A stretch of 64,000 nucleotides of DNA from Pseudomonas fluorescens (GTDB lineage: Bacteria > Pseudomonadota > Gammaproteobacteria > Pseudomonadales > Pseudomonadaceae). The notes under the pieces are model-generated. The model saw only the letters and a list, made by a program, of their open reading frames with translations. It was not told where the DNA came from and did not search any database. Positions 17,883 to 26,850 of the stretch are shown here, in pieces. The stretch is taken from NCBI RefSeq assembly GCF_001623525.1, contig NZ_CP015225.1, positions 2,108,001 through 2,172,000 of the forward strand, read 5' to 3'. Every line of letters starts with the position of its first letter. The stretch's first letter is position 1. The position numbers and the translations under genes are program-made.

Positions 17883-18217
17883 GATGGGCCCTTCTATGAG
17901 TAAACGCTCATGCTAGCGCCTTTGCATCGCTCGTTGTAGGCACACTGTTCGTCGAGCGCTTAGTTAAGTTCTCGACGGTTTCTTCTTCAAGCTTTCGGGG
18001 ATGTCAGCGCATAGACCGTCCATGAACAGGTCCATCAGTCTGGGAGAGCCGACTTCTCCGTGCCTTGACTGGCAACAATCAGCTGTAGACTCAATCGGTC
18101 GACGCAACAGAGGCCGAATAGAACGGCGTTAGTACTGCTGTAAATGCTGGGCCTTTACGCTTGGTCAATCGTTGTTGTTCGTAACCGGTGCTCGTTAGTG
18201 TTTAACGCGAAAAACAT
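17883..18217. other. Gap between two LysR genes
   Basis: 335 bases without an intact gene. The TetR remnant occupies about half of it. The remaining bases (17883-17963 and 18131-18217) show no recognisable element. Confidence 0.55.
17964..18130 (-). pseudogene. Decayed C-terminal fragment of a TetR-family repressor
   Basis: On the minus strand one frame reads GEVGSPRLMDLFMDGLCADI followed by PESLKKKPSRT and a TAA stop at 17964. Just upstream, a second frame reads LFGLCCVDRLSLQLIVASQG. Both resemble the ligand-domain end of TetR regulators, and joining them needs a one-base frameshift near 18045. No DNA-binding domain remains. The family assignment is from recalled sequences and is moderate. 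Confidence 0.55.
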
Positions 18218-19183
18218 TCATACCGGGACTTTTAAGTCCACGCCCAATGCCAGAGCAAATGCCTTGACCAGGGGGCTGCGCACTATGTTATGGCGCAGTA
18301 TCAGACTGAACGGCGTGACGATGTTGAACAGGTCCGGGCGCACCGCGCGAAACTCGCCCCGCGCGACCATCGGCGCGGCGTAATGCTGGGGCAGGAAGCC
18401 CAGGAAACACCCTGTTTTGATCAGCAGTGCAACGGCCTCCACCTGGGTTGCCGAGGCGGAAAAGCTGTCGTAGTGGGCAAATTTCAATTTGTCGCGATGA
18501 ATCGCGTAGCGATGGTTGATGCACTCGTAATCCTTGAGCACATTTTCCCCCAAGTCCGCGTCCGCCATGGAGAACAGCGGGTGGCCGAGCGCGCAATAAA
18601 CCTCCGAGCGCTCTTCGTATAACGCGTAGTAATCGAACTCTTCGCGCTTTTGATAAATCGGCACAATTCCCGCCACCAATCGCCCCTCGACGACACCTCT
18701 TTCAACCTCATCAAGTTGCGTGGCCTGAAGTTGAAACCTGACCTTGGGCGACTGTTCATTTATATGCTTAAGCGCGGCAACTAACGGCGAATTGGAATCA
18801 GAGATCGTATTATCAATAACTCCCACGCCAAGATCGCCGACAAGTTCATTTTGTGCGGAACTAAGACGATCGCGGAAATTGTCAACCGAGGCAAATAAAT
18901 CTATTGACGCCTGATATACCAGACGCCCTTCTTCTGTCAGGTGAAACCCCTCTCGCCCCCGCGTGCAAAGGCGCATGCCGATACGGATTTCCAGATCGGA
19001 AATCTGTTTGCTAATGGCTGCCAACCCTACATTCAGCTCATTTTGCGCAGCACTGAAGCCTCCTGCCTCGACCACGGCCTTAAACACCTTGAGCAGTTTG
19101 AAGTCCAGCCCACTCAGGGCTAACGGTGCCCGTTGCAGCGGTTTCGGCGGCGGGTTTCCGGAATTGGAAAGTGGGGTTTCCAT
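18218..19183 (-). CDS. LysR-family regulator divergent from the argH-type operon
   Basis: A 321-residue LysR protein with a 25-residue N-terminal extension before the winged helix-turn-helix (LKVFKAVVEAGGFSAAQNEL, then NVGLAAISKQISDLEIRIG). The effector domain is of normal length. It is divergent from the ArgH-type lyase and its transporter, so it is the likely regulator of 19479-28029. The 295-base spacer between them holds no operator I can name. Confidence 0.92.
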   Translation of the reverse strand: METPLSNSGNPPPKPLQRAPLALSGLDFKLLKVFKAVVEAGGFSAAQNELNVGLAAISKQISDLEIRIGMRLCTRGREGFHLTEEGRLVYQASIDLFASVDNFRDRLSSAQNELVGDLGVGVIDNTISDSNSPLVAALKHINEQSPKVRFQLQATQLDEVERGVVEGRLVAGIVPIYQKREEFDYYALYEERSEVYCALGHPLFSMADADLGENVLKDYECINHRYAIHRDKLKFAHYDSFSASATQVEAVALLIKTGCFLGFLPQHYAAPMVARGEFRAVRPDLFNIVTPFSLILRHNIVRSPLVKAFALALGVDLKVPV

Positions 19184-19478
19184 AATGCTTATTTACCTCT
19201 GGTGCCCTATCCAACAGTCTGTGTCCAACAACAAAAAATATAGCTGGCCTAATAATAATGAACACAGAAAACCAGCCTTGGCAACCGCCAATAAATCCCA
19301 GGCATCCATGCCAAACCACTGATCTCGAAACATTAAAAGCTGACACTTCGATCAGCTCTCGCTCCGTTGCAACTGCCCCTTGAAAACTGCTCTGGCCCGA
19401 TTTCGCACGCCTATTTTTCAGCGACGTTTGGGCCCGGATTACCCATTTCAGTTCGCGTTACTGACGAGGAAAACAACA

Positions 19479-20906
19479 ATGGCCCAAACCACCGACCGTC
19501 TCTGGGGTGCTCGCTTCAAAAGCGGCCCTTCCGCAGCCCTGGCGGCCCTCTCCCGTTGCCCTGAGCGTTACTTCCGACTTACCCCGTATGACCTCGCCGG
19601 CTCCAAGGCCCATGCCCGGGAATTGCAGCGCGCCGGACTACTGAGCGAGCAAGAAACCCTGACCATGCTCGACGCCCTGGAACGCATCGGCGCGGACTAC
19701 CGCGCTGGCGGCATCGCCCCGACCCTGGATGACGAAGACGTCCACACCTTTATCGAGCGCCTGCTGACAGAACGCCTCGGCGCCCTCGGTGGCAAGCTGC
19801 GTGCCGGTCGTTCGCGCAACGACCAGACCGCCAACGACCTGCGGCTGTTCCTGCGTGACCACGTGCGCACCCTGGCCGTTGAAGTGCTGGGTTTGCAGCA
19901 GGCACTGGTGGACCAGGCCGAGCAACACATCGAGAGTATTTGCCCCGGCTTCACCCACCTGCAACAGGCACAACCGATCGTGTTCGCTCATCACCTGCTG
20001 GCCCACGCCCAGTCGATGCTGCGCGACGTACAGCGCCTGGTGGACTGGGACGTACGTACATCACTGTCGCCACTGGGTGCGGCGGCCATGGCTGGCTCGG
20101 CTATCGCGCGTCTGCCTCAGCAATCGGCAAAGGAAATGGGCTATAGCGGTGTTTGCGAAAACTCCATCGACGCCGTTGCCAGTCGCGATCACGTCGCCGA
20201 GTTCCTGTTCATCGCCAGCATGCTCGGCATCAATATCTCGCGCCTGGCCGAAGAGTTTTGCCTGTGGTCGTCGCGGCAGTTCCGCTGGGTCGCGCTCGAT
20301 GACGCCTACGCCACCGGCAGTTCGATCATGCCGCAGAAAAAGAATCCAGACATCGCCGAACTGGCACGGGGCAAGGCGGGACGCCTGATCGGCAACCTGA
20401 CCGGTCTGCTGTCCACCCTCAAATCCTTGCCACTGTCCTACAACCGCGACTTGAGCGAAGACAAGAACGGCGTGCTCGATAGCGTCGACACCCTGTTGCT
20501 GGTGCTGCCGGCCATGGCCGGAATGGTTGCGACCATGAAAGTCAACGTCGAAGAACTGCGTCGCCAGGCACCGCTGGGCTTCACCCTCGCCACCGAAGTC
20601 GCCGATTGGCTGGCAGTGCGCGGCGTGCCGTTCAAGGAAGCTCACGAGATCACCGGCGCGTTGGTCCAGGCTTGCGAGAAAAACGATATCGAATTGTGGG
20701 AAGCCTCCCCCGCACTGCTGGCGGAAATCGACCCGCGCCTCACACCGCAAGTGCGCGAAAGCCTGACCCTCGAAGCCGCCATCGCTGCCCGTAGCGGCTG
20801 GGGCGGGACCGCGCCACAACAGGTGCGCGAACAGATCGGCCGGTTGAAAACCGCCCTCGCCGCCCAGCAGCAATGGACCGAGGACTATCAGGGCTTCCGC
20901 CTCTGA
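19479..20906 (+). CDS. argH: Argininosuccinate lyase-type enzyme (fumarase superfamily)
   Basis: A 475-residue ArgH-type lyase. Signature motifs are intact: GGKLRAGRSRNDQTANDLRL (104-123), the acid histidine in GFTHLQQAQP (H160) and the catalytic-serine loop TGSSIMPQKKNPD (279-291). ArgH splits argininosuccinate into arginine and fumarate; relatives cleave other N-succinyl compounds, including EDDS. ATG 19479 has GAGGA 8 bases upstream; the frame is open to 19380. The segments DIAELARGKAGRLIGNLTGL and SYNRDLSEDK recall actinobacterial ArgH proteins more than pseudomonad ones, hinting at transfer. The gene leads an operon-like series with an amino-acid ABC transporter, deacetylases and an MmgE/PrpD protein, so a catabolic role is more likely than arginine synthesis. 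Confidence 0.88.
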   Translation: MAQTTDRLWGARFKSGPSAALAALSRCPERYFRLTPYDLAGSKAHARELQRAGLLSEQETLTMLDALERIGADYRAGGIAPTLDDEDVHTFIERLLTERLGALGGKLRAGRSRNDQTANDLRLFLRDHVRTLAVEVLGLQQALVDQAEQHIESICPGFTHLQQAQPIVFAHHLLAHAQSMLRDVQRLVDWDVRTSLSPLGAAAMAGSAIARLPQQSAKEMGYSGVCENSIDAVASRDHVAEFLFIASMLGINISRLAEEFCLWSSRQFRWVALDDAYATGSSIMPQKKNPDIAELARGKAGRLIGNLTGLLSTLKSLPLSYNRDLSEDKNGVLDSVDTLLLVLPAMAGMVATMKVNVEELRRQAPLGFTLATEVADWLAVRGVPFKEAHEITGALVQACEKNDIELWEASPALLAEIDPRLTPQVRESLTLEAAIAARSGWGGTAPQQVREQIGRLKTALAAQQQWTEDYQGFRL

Positions 20907-20921
20907 AGCGGCACACAAAAC

Positions 20922-21013
20922 CTGTGGGAGCGAGCTTGCTCGCGATTACGGCTTCACCTTCAACATCAACGTGGACTGACCCACCGCTATCGCGAGCAAG
21001 CTCGCTCCCACAG
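20922..21013. repeat. Pseudomonas REP doublet (REPIN)
   Basis: Two inverted copies of the element CTGTGGGAGCGAGCTTGCTC at 20922 onward and its complement ending at 21013, separated by about 40 bases. It lies in the gap between the ArgH-type gene and the ABC permease gene. Such doublets are dispersed widely in pseudomonad genomes by RAYT transposases and can act as mRNA stabilisers or attenuators. Confidence 0.93.
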
Positions 21014-21046
21014 CGATAGCGCCGAAACCGAGTACGGAGAACCACC

Positions 21047-21925
21047 ATGAGCCAGACACAGGCAGAACGACTCCAGGCGGAGCGCAAGCTGGCGGAAAAC
21101 CAGTTCGACATCACCCAGTACGATCATGTGCCCCGGCGCTACTACGGGCGGATCTTCTTCGCCACGGTGATCGTCATCGCACTCATCGGCCTGGTGCGCG
21201 CCTTCGCCGAAGGCAAGATCGAATGGTCGTACATCGGCCAGTTCCTGACCTCCCAGGCGATCATGTGGGGCCTGCTCAACACCGTCGTCATGGCGGTGCT
21301 GGCGATGGCGCTGGGGATCGTGTTCGGTGTGATCACCGCGATCATGCGCATGTCGGCCAACCCGATCCTGCGCTATGTGGCGCTGATCTACACCTGGCTG
21401 TTTCGCGGTACGCCGCTGATCCTGCAACTGCTGTTGTGGTTCAACCTGGCGCTGATCTTCCCCACCATCGGCATCCCCGGCCTGTTCGAAATGGACACCG
21501 TGAGCCTGATGACCCCATTCGTGGCGGCCCTGCTTGGCTTGAGCATCAACCAAGGTGCCTACACCGCTGAAGTGGTGCGTGCCGGTCTACTCTCGGTGGA
21601 CACCGGGCAGTATGAAGCCGCGAAGTCGATCGGCATGCCGCGCCTGCAAGCGCTGCGTCGAATCATCCTGCCCCAGGCCATGCGCATCATCATTCCACCG
21701 GTGGGAAACGAGTTCATCGGCATGGTGAAAATGACCTCGCTGGCGAGCGTCATCCAATACTCGGAACTGCTCTACAACGCCCAGAACATCTACTACGCCA
21801 ACGCCCGCGTGATGGAGCTGCTGATCGTCGCCGGCATCTGGTACCTGGCCACCGTCACCGTCCTGTCCTTTGGTCAGAGCCGCCTGGAGCGTCGTTTCGC
21901 CCGCGGCGCCGGCAAGCGTTCCTGA
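21047..21925 (+). CDS. Polar amino-acid ABC transporter permease (HisM/GlnP type)
   Basis: A 292-residue permease with an unusually polar 35-residue N-terminus before the first helix, then five to six membrane segments. The cytoplasmic EAA loop that docks with the ATPase is [40 protein letters not shown] is typical of HisMQ permeases. Only one permease gene is present, so a homodimer is expected. The ATPase gene starts 10 bases after its stop. Confidence 0.94.
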   Translation: MSQTQAERLQAERKLAENQFDITQYDHVPRRYYGRIFFATVIVIALIGLVRAFAEGKIEWSYIGQFLTSQAIMWGLLNTVVMAVLAMALGIVFGVITAIMRMSANPILRYVALIYTWLFRGTPLILQLLLWFNLALIFPTIGIPGLFEMDTVSLMTPFVAALLGLSINQGAYTAEVVRAGLLSVDTGQYEAAKSIGMPRLQALRRIILPQAMRIIIPPVGNEFIGMVKMTSLASVIQYSELLYNAQNIYYANARVMELLIVAGIWYLATVTVLSFGQSRLERRFARGAGKRS

Positions 21926-21935
21926 GGAGTTCCAC

Positions 21936-22700
21936 ATGAGAAGCATCGTCAAGGCCGTGAGCCTGAATAAATACTACGACCAGTTCCACGCGCTCAAGGA
22001 CATCAACATCGAAGTCGAGCAAGGCGAAGTGCTGTGCATCATCGGCCCGTCCGGCTCGGGAAAAAGCACCTTGCTGCGCTGCGTCAACCAGTTGGAAAAA
22101 ATCGACAAGGGCGGCCTGTGGGTCGACGGCGAACTGGTGGGCTACCGGATCGTCGGTAACAAGCTGCACGAACTCAACGAAACGCAGATCGCCCGCCAGC
22201 GGCTGTCCACCGGCATGGTGTTTCAACGGTTCAACCTGTTCCCGCACATGACCGTGCTGCAGAACATCATCGAAGGACCGTGCCAGGTGCTCAAGCGCTC
22301 ACCCAAAGAGGCAAATGAGGAAGCGCTGGAGCTGCTCGCCCGCGTCGGCCTGGCCGACAAGCGCAACAGCTACCCGATCGAGCTTTCGGGCGGCCAGCAG
22401 CAACGCGTCGCCATCGCTCGTGCATTGGCCATGCGCCCCAAGCTGATGCTGTTCGATGAACCCACTTCGGCACTCGACCCGGAACTGGTCGGTGAGGTGC
22501 TGTCGGTGATGCGCGATCTGGCGCAGACCGGCATGACCATGATCGTCGTCACCCATGAACTGGGCTTCGCTCGCGAGGTTTCCAACCGCATGGTGTTCAT
22601 GGACGGCGGGCAAATCGTGGAGGCTGGAAGCCCCGAAGAAATACTAATAAGTCCGCAAAACCCTCGCACCCAAAGCTTCATTTCTGCCGTTCGAACCTAA
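21936..22700 (+). CDS. Polar amino-acid ABC transporter ATPase (GlnQ/HisP type)
   Basis: A 254-residue ABC ATPase with Walker [11 protein letters not shown]-loop [13 protein letters not shown], signature [17 protein letters not shown] and Walker [15 protein letters not shown], all intact. It energises uptake with the neighbouring permease and binding protein. ATG 21936 follows TGAGGAGT closely. The binding-protein gene comes 39 bases later. Confidence 0.95.
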   Translation: MRSIVKAVSLNKYYDQFHALKDINIEVEQGEVLCIIGPSGSGKSTLLRCVNQLEKIDKGGLWVDGELVGYRIVGNKLHELNETQIARQRLSTGMVFQRFNLFPHMTVLQNIIEGPCQVLKRSPKEANEEALELLARVGLADKRNSYPIELSGGQQQRVAIARALAMRPKLMLFDEPTSALDPELVGEVLSVMRDLAQTGMTMIVVTHELGFAREVSNRMVFMDGGQIVEAGSPEEILISPQNPRTQSFISAVRT

Positions 22701-22739
22701 GCGCCCGTTGGCGCTCACAACACTCAAAAGAGAACGACC

Positions 22740-23564
22740 ATGAAGAACTTCGTTATTCCAGCATTGCTCGCAGGCGTTATGGCATCCGGCGTCACCGTCG
22801 CCACTGAATTGCCGGCCAGTATCAAGGCCAAGGGCGAGATCGTCGTAGCGATCATGCCGAACTACCCGCCGATGGATTTCAAGGACCCGGCCACCAACAC
22901 CCTCACCGGTCTGGACTATGACCTGGGCAATGCCCTGGCCGAACGCCTGGGCGTGAAGATCAAATGGCAGGAAACCGGCTTCGAACAAATGATCAACGCC
23001 CTGACCACCGACCGCGTGGACATGGTGCTGTCGGGCATGACCGACACCGCCGAACGTCAGGCCAGCGTGACCTTCATCGACTACTTCACCAGCGGTCCGC
23101 AGTTCTACACCCTGCAGAAAAACAAGGACACCAACGAGATCGTCGACCTGTGCGGCAAAAAAGTCGGCACCAGCCGCCGCACCACCTTCCCGACGGAAAT
23201 CGCCGAGTGGAGCAAGGCCAACTGTGAAGCCGCCGGCAAGCCTGCGATCAATGTGATCGGCACCGAAGGCTCGGCCGATGCCCGTGCGCAACTGCGCCAG
23301 AGTCGCATCGATGCGGCCATGCAGGGCAGCGAAACCCTGCCCTACCTCAAGACCCAGGAAAAGGACATGTACAAGACCGTGGGCCTGCCGATCTCCGAGC
23401 AGTTCAGTGGGATGGGCGTGAGCAAGAAAAAACCCGAGCTCAGCGAAGCGGTGAAGGTTGCGCTGCAAAGCATGATCGATGACGGCAGCTACCAGGCGAT
23501 CCTTAAAAAATGGGACTTGGAACTGGGTGCAATCAAGACCGTGACCATCAACGCCGGGAAGTAA
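22740..23564 (+). CDS. Amino-acid ABC transporter periplasmic binding protein
   Basis: A 274-residue family-3 solute-binding protein with a signal peptide (about residues 1-21, VIPALLAGVMASGVTVA). IVVAIMPNYPPMDFKDPATN and GLDYDLGNALAERLGVKIKW are the usual N-terminal lobe features. It completes the transporter of the ArgH-type cluster and probably sets its specificity. The ligand is unknown; an amino acid carrying an extra N-substituent would suit the neighbouring enzymes, which is inference. Confidence 0.94.
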   Translation: MKNFVIPALLAGVMASGVTVATELPASIKAKGEIVVAIMPNYPPMDFKDPATNTLTGLDYDLGNALAERLGVKIKWQETGFEQMINALTTDRVDMVLSGMTDTAERQASVTFIDYFTSGPQFYTLQKNKDTNEIVDLCGKKVGTSRRTTFPTEIAEWSKANCEAAGKPAINVIGTEGSADARAQLRQSRIDAAMQGSETLPYLKTQEKDMYKTVGLPISEQFSGMGVSKKKPELSEAVKVALQSMIDDGSYQAILKKWDLELGAIKTVTINAGK

Positions 23565-23589
23565 CCGCGCAACGTCCCCTAATCCAATG

Positions 23590-23675
23590 AGGGAGCGGGC
23601 TTGCTCGCGAAAGCGATGAAGCCGGCGCAGATGTGAGTGTGCCGACTTCATCGCGAGCAAGCTCGCTCCCACAGG
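23590..23675. repeat. Pseudomonas REP doublet (REPIN), longer stem
   Basis: GAGGGAGCGGGCTTGCTCGC at 23590 is inverted against GCGAGCAAGCTCGCTCCC ending near 23671. The inner parts also pair (GCGATGAAGCCGGC with GCCGACTTCATCGC), making a long imperfect hairpin between the binding-protein and deacetylase genes. It may attenuate read-through or stabilise the upstream mRNA. Confidence 0.92.
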
Positions 23676-23714
23676 GATAGGTTGTGTATTTGAAAGATTA
23701 TTGGAGCACTACAG

Positions 23715-24563
23715 ATGTCCTCCTCGCCCCAACCCACCTGGCCTGACAAATACAAGGCCTGCCTGGCCCTGGCCTTCGACCTCGATGGCCCGACCGGTGA
23801 CGCCATGCTCAACGGCTCGATCTGGCGCAAGCCCGAGTACTTCGGTTTCGGTGGCTATGGTCCTTACCGGGCGCTACCACGCCTGCTCGATCTGCTCGAC
23901 GAGTTCCGTATCCCGACGACATTCTTCGTGCCGGCCTGGGTCGTAGAGAACTGGCCGATACAGTGCCAGGCGATTGTCGAACGCGGGCATGAGGTGGCTT
24001 ATCACGGCTACAAACACGAATCTTTTTACGCCCTGACGCTGGATCAGCAAAAAGAGGTGATGAACACCTCCCGCGAGGTGTTCTGGAAACACCTGAACAT
24101 TCGCGCAGAAGGTTTTCGGACGCCGTCCGGCGACTGGCGTGCCGAAACCCCGGCCATGCTGGTGGAGGCCGGTGTTACCTATTCCAGCAGCATGCGTGGA
24201 GACGATCGACCGTACTTGGTGAACGTGCCGGGGTTCGATACGCCGCTGGTGGAAATCCCTGGCCGCTGGGAAATGGACGACTACGCCTCCCTCGCCTATA
24301 CCCGCGCGCCGAACTTCCCTTGCGGGCTGGACCGCACGGCCAGCTACGCGCTGACCTTGGATAACTGGTGCCGCGAATACGACGGCGCGATGGGCGAAGG
24401 CTTATGCCTGACCACCCTGTTCCACCCCAAGATTACCGGTAAGCCGGGGCGCATCCTGCTGCTGGAAAAACTCTTCGAACACATGCGCCAGCGCGACGAC
24501 GTATGGTTCGCCACCTGCCGCGACGTCGCCCAGTGGTGGCTAAAGGAGCATCACCATGGCTGA
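23715..24563 (+). CDS. NodB-like polysaccharide deacetylase-family hydrolase (intact metal site)
   Basis: A 282-residue NodB-homology protein. The first motif is LAFDLDGPTGD (Asp22, Asp24) and the metal-binding H-x3-H motif is VAYHGYKHE (His97, His101). RTPSGDW and LFHPKITG supply the later motifs. There is no signal peptide, so it is cytoplasmic, like the PuuE-type allantoinases and amide hydrolases of this fold rather than exported chitin deacetylases. It probably removes an acyl group from, or opens an amide in, a small imported molecule. It overlaps the next gene by 8 bases. Confidence 0.87.
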   Translation: MSSSPQPTWPDKYKACLALAFDLDGPTGDAMLNGSIWRKPEYFGFGGYGPYRALPRLLDLLDEFRIPTTFFVPAWVVENWPIQCQAIVERGHEVAYHGYKHESFYALTLDQQKEVMNTSREVFWKHLNIRAEGFRTPSGDWRAETPAMLVEAGVTYSSSMRGDDRPYLVNVPGFDTPLVEIPGRWEMDDYASLAYTRAPNFPCGLDRTASYALTLDNWCREYDGAMGEGLCLTTLFHPKITGKPGRILLLEKLFEHMRQRDDVWFATCRDVAQWWLKEHHHG

Positions 24564-25443
24564 TCTCACTCCCTGGCCGAAAGGTTATCGCTGCGCCGTG
24601 GTACTGACCGTCGATTACAACGACATCCACGGCATCCTGACCCAGGCCCCGGAAGTCGCCGGACGTGACAAGACCTTGTCGGTATGGCGCTACGGCACCC
24701 AACGCGGCGTGGAGCGGTTGCTCGGCCTGTTCAAGGAACTCGAGGTCTTCAGCAGTTGGTTTGTCCCCGGCATCGTTGCGCAGGAAAACCCCGAACACAT
24801 TCAGGCGATCCAGGCCGACGGCCATGAAATCGCCTGCGCTGGTTATCGTCATCAGGACTACGACACGCTGGACCTGGCCGCGCAAAGCGATGACATCGCC
24901 AAGGGCTGTGAGGCCCTGGCCGGACTGACCGGCCAGCGGCCGGTCGGCTTTCGAATCCCGGCGGGCAATGCCGCACCGGGGTTCATCGAGGCCTTGAAAG
25001 TCCAGGGCATCCGCTGGTCCTCGTCGTGGCGCGGCGATGACTTGCCATTCGCTCACCCAACTGCACCCAGCGTCATTGAACTCCCCCTGCATCATGAACT
25101 GGAAGACGAGCCTTACTTCGCCTTCAACCTGAGCCCGGCGGTGCCGCCGGGGCAATCGCGGATCGCGTCCTACAGCCACACCTTGGGCAACCTGCAGATG
25201 GACTTCGCCGGGTTTCATCGCTTTGGCCTGTGCTACGTGCTTCGCCTCCACCCGGAAATCATCGCCACGCCGGGACGGATAGGCGTGTTGCGCGAGTTGA
25301 TCGAGGGCATTCAACAGCACGATGACGTGTGGATCGCCACGGGTGCCGAGGTCGCGCAGTGGTGGGCAGAAACCGCAACGCCGGTCGCCGAGGATCATCC
25401 GGCGTCCGTTTACGAGCGACATTATCGGGATTACGTTTTATGA
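24556..25443 (+). CDS. NodB-like protein with substituted metal ligands (paralogue)
   Basis: A 295-residue paralogue of the preceding protein. Aligned with it, the Asp24 position is Asn22 (TVDYNDIHG) and the first histidine of H-x3-H is Ala95 (IACAGYRHQ); His99 is kept. GFRIPAGN and LRLHPEIIATPGR preserve the later motifs. Two of three metal ligands are therefore changed, so it is probably inactive as a standard metal-dependent hydrolase. It may instead pair with the upstream protein or use another mechanism. It overlaps both neighbours (8 and 4 bases), implying coupled translation. Confidence 0.85.
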   Translation: MADLTPWPKGYRCAVVLTVDYNDIHGILTQAPEVAGRDKTLSVWRYGTQRGVERLLGLFKELEVFSSWFVPGIVAQENPEHIQAIQADGHEIACAGYRHQDYDTLDLAAQSDDIAKGCEALAGLTGQRPVGFRIPAGNAAPGFIEALKVQGIRWSSSWRGDDLPFAHPTAPSVIELPLHHELEDEPYFAFNLSPAVPPGQSRIASYSHTLGNLQMDFAGFHRFGLCYVLRLHPEIIATPGRIGVLRELIEGIQQHDDVWIATGAEVAQWWAETATPVAEDHPASVYERHYRDYVL

Positions 25444-26834
25444 GCGAACGTCTGCAACGTCTGGCGCAATTCTGTGTGGACCTGCGGTTTGAAGATTTGC
25501 CTCCTGCATTGGTGGCGCAAGCCAAGCGGCACATTCTTGATACGTTCGGCGCGACGCTGGCCGGAGCCGATAGCGGGGTCGCAGAACAGGCGGGCAAGGT
25601 GTTTGTCGGTGAAACGGGTGAGGTGTCGGTTTGGGGCACTGATCTGCAGGTTAACGCGGCTCAGGCAGCAATGCTTAACGGTGTTGCCGCCCATGCCCTG
25701 GAGCTGGACGACACCGGTGGCTGCGATCATTCCGGTGCCGTTGTGCTCCCGGCGGTGATGGCGGCAGTTTCGCTGCTCGCGCGGCCAGTGAATGGTCGTG
25801 AGTTCATCTGTGCCGTAGTGATCGGCTACGAAGTGGGCCGTCGGGTGCTCGAAGCATGCGGTGGCTATTCAGCCCACAACGGCGCCGGTTGGCATTCCAC
25901 CGCGACCTGTGGAGTGTTCGGTGCGGCAGCAGCCAGTGCACGCATCCTGGGCCTGGATGCGCGGCAAACCCTCGCGGCGCTAGGCATTGCCGGCAGTTTC
26001 AGCGGTGGCCTGTGGGCCTTTATCCACGACGGTTCGCAAAGCAAGAAACTGCACAGCGGACGAGCCGCAGAAGGTGGGCTACTGGCGGCGCGGTTTGCCC
26101 AACAGGGCATCAGCGGGCCGACGCAGTTGTTCGATGAGGTCTGGGGTGGTTTTCTGAAAACCCTCGCCCCGGAGACCTCCATGCCCGAAGCGCTGGATGC
26201 GGACCTTGGTGTGGTCTGGAAGCTCGCCCGTTGCTCGATCAAACCCCATGCCTCCTGCCGCGGGACCCATTCGGCCATCGACGCTCTGGGGCTGCTGCTG
26301 GATCAACTGAATGCACGGGTCGACCAGGTCGAAGACGTGCAGGTACTGCTGAGCAGGTTTCTCCACAACATGTGTGGCGGTCAGGACGTCAGCACCCTTG
26401 CAGCCGCGCAAATGAGCCTGTCGTATGCCTTGGCCGCGCGGCTGGTGCAGGGGCATTGTCGATTGCAGGCTTTTGACGACTCGCAACGCAACGATCCGCA
26501 TATGACCCAATGGCTGTCGCGCATTCACCTTGAAGTCGACCCGCGCCTGTCCGAGGATGGCGAGCCCGTGGTGACGCTGCGGACCGTGGATGGCCGGCAG
26601 GCGAGCTTGTGCGTGGAAGTACCATTGGGCGCGCCAGGCAATCCGCTGACTGATGTGGCTCTGGAGCAGAAGTTTTTCAGCTTGACGATGCCGGTGATGC
26701 CGCGGGAACAGGCTGAAGGACTACTGGAGCAACTGTGGCGTATTGAAGAACTGCAATCGGTACGCACACTGGATCGGTGGCTTGTCCGCGCTCGCAGCGA
26801 CGCGGTATTGGGCGAACGCCAAAAATCTGAATAA
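25440..26834 (+). CDS. MmgE/PrpD-family protein
   Basis: A 464-residue MmgE/PrpD protein. ALELDDTGGCDHSGAVVLPA is the family active-site segment, and CSIKPHASCRGTHSAIDAL is the second conserved block. The family includes 2-methylcitrate dehydratase, cis-aconitate decarboxylase and iminodisuccinate epimerase. The ATG at 25440 overlaps the upstream stop (ATGA). Next to an ArgH-type lyase, an epimerase or dehydratase role on a dicarboxylic amino-acid derivative is attractive but unproven. Confidence 0.88.
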   Translation: MSERLQRLAQFCVDLRFEDLPPALVAQAKRHILDTFGATLAGADSGVAEQAGKVFVGETGEVSVWGTDLQVNAAQAAMLNGVAAHALELDDTGGCDHSGAVVLPAVMAAVSLLARPVNGREFICAVVIGYEVGRRVLEACGGYSAHNGAGWHSTATCGVFGAAAASARILGLDARQTLAALGIAGSFSGGLWAFIHDGSQSKKLHSGRAAEGGLLAARFAQQGISGPTQLFDEVWGGFLKTLAPETSMPEALDADLGVVWKLARCSIKPHASCRGTHSAIDALGLLLDQLNARVDQVEDVQVLLSRFLHNMCGGQDVSTLAAAQMSLSYALAARLVQGHCRLQAFDDSQRNDPHMTQWLSRIHLEVDPRLSEDGEPVVTLRTVDGRQASLCVEVPLGAPGNPLTDVALEQKFFSLTMPVMPREQAEGLLEQLWRIEELQSVRTLDRWLVRARSDAVLGERQKSE

Positions 26835-26850
26835 GGACATTTATAGCTCC

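Noticed and set aside
22644..23672. 342-codon minus-strand frame over the amino-acid-binding gene, starting MGASLLAMKSA
   Set aside because: Its start comes from the REP doublet and the rest is antisense to an obvious binding protein.
20922..23675. REP elements read as part of a CRISPR array
   Set aside because: Only two widely spaced inverted doublets with the pseudomonad REP sequence; no regular direct repeats, spacers or cas genes.
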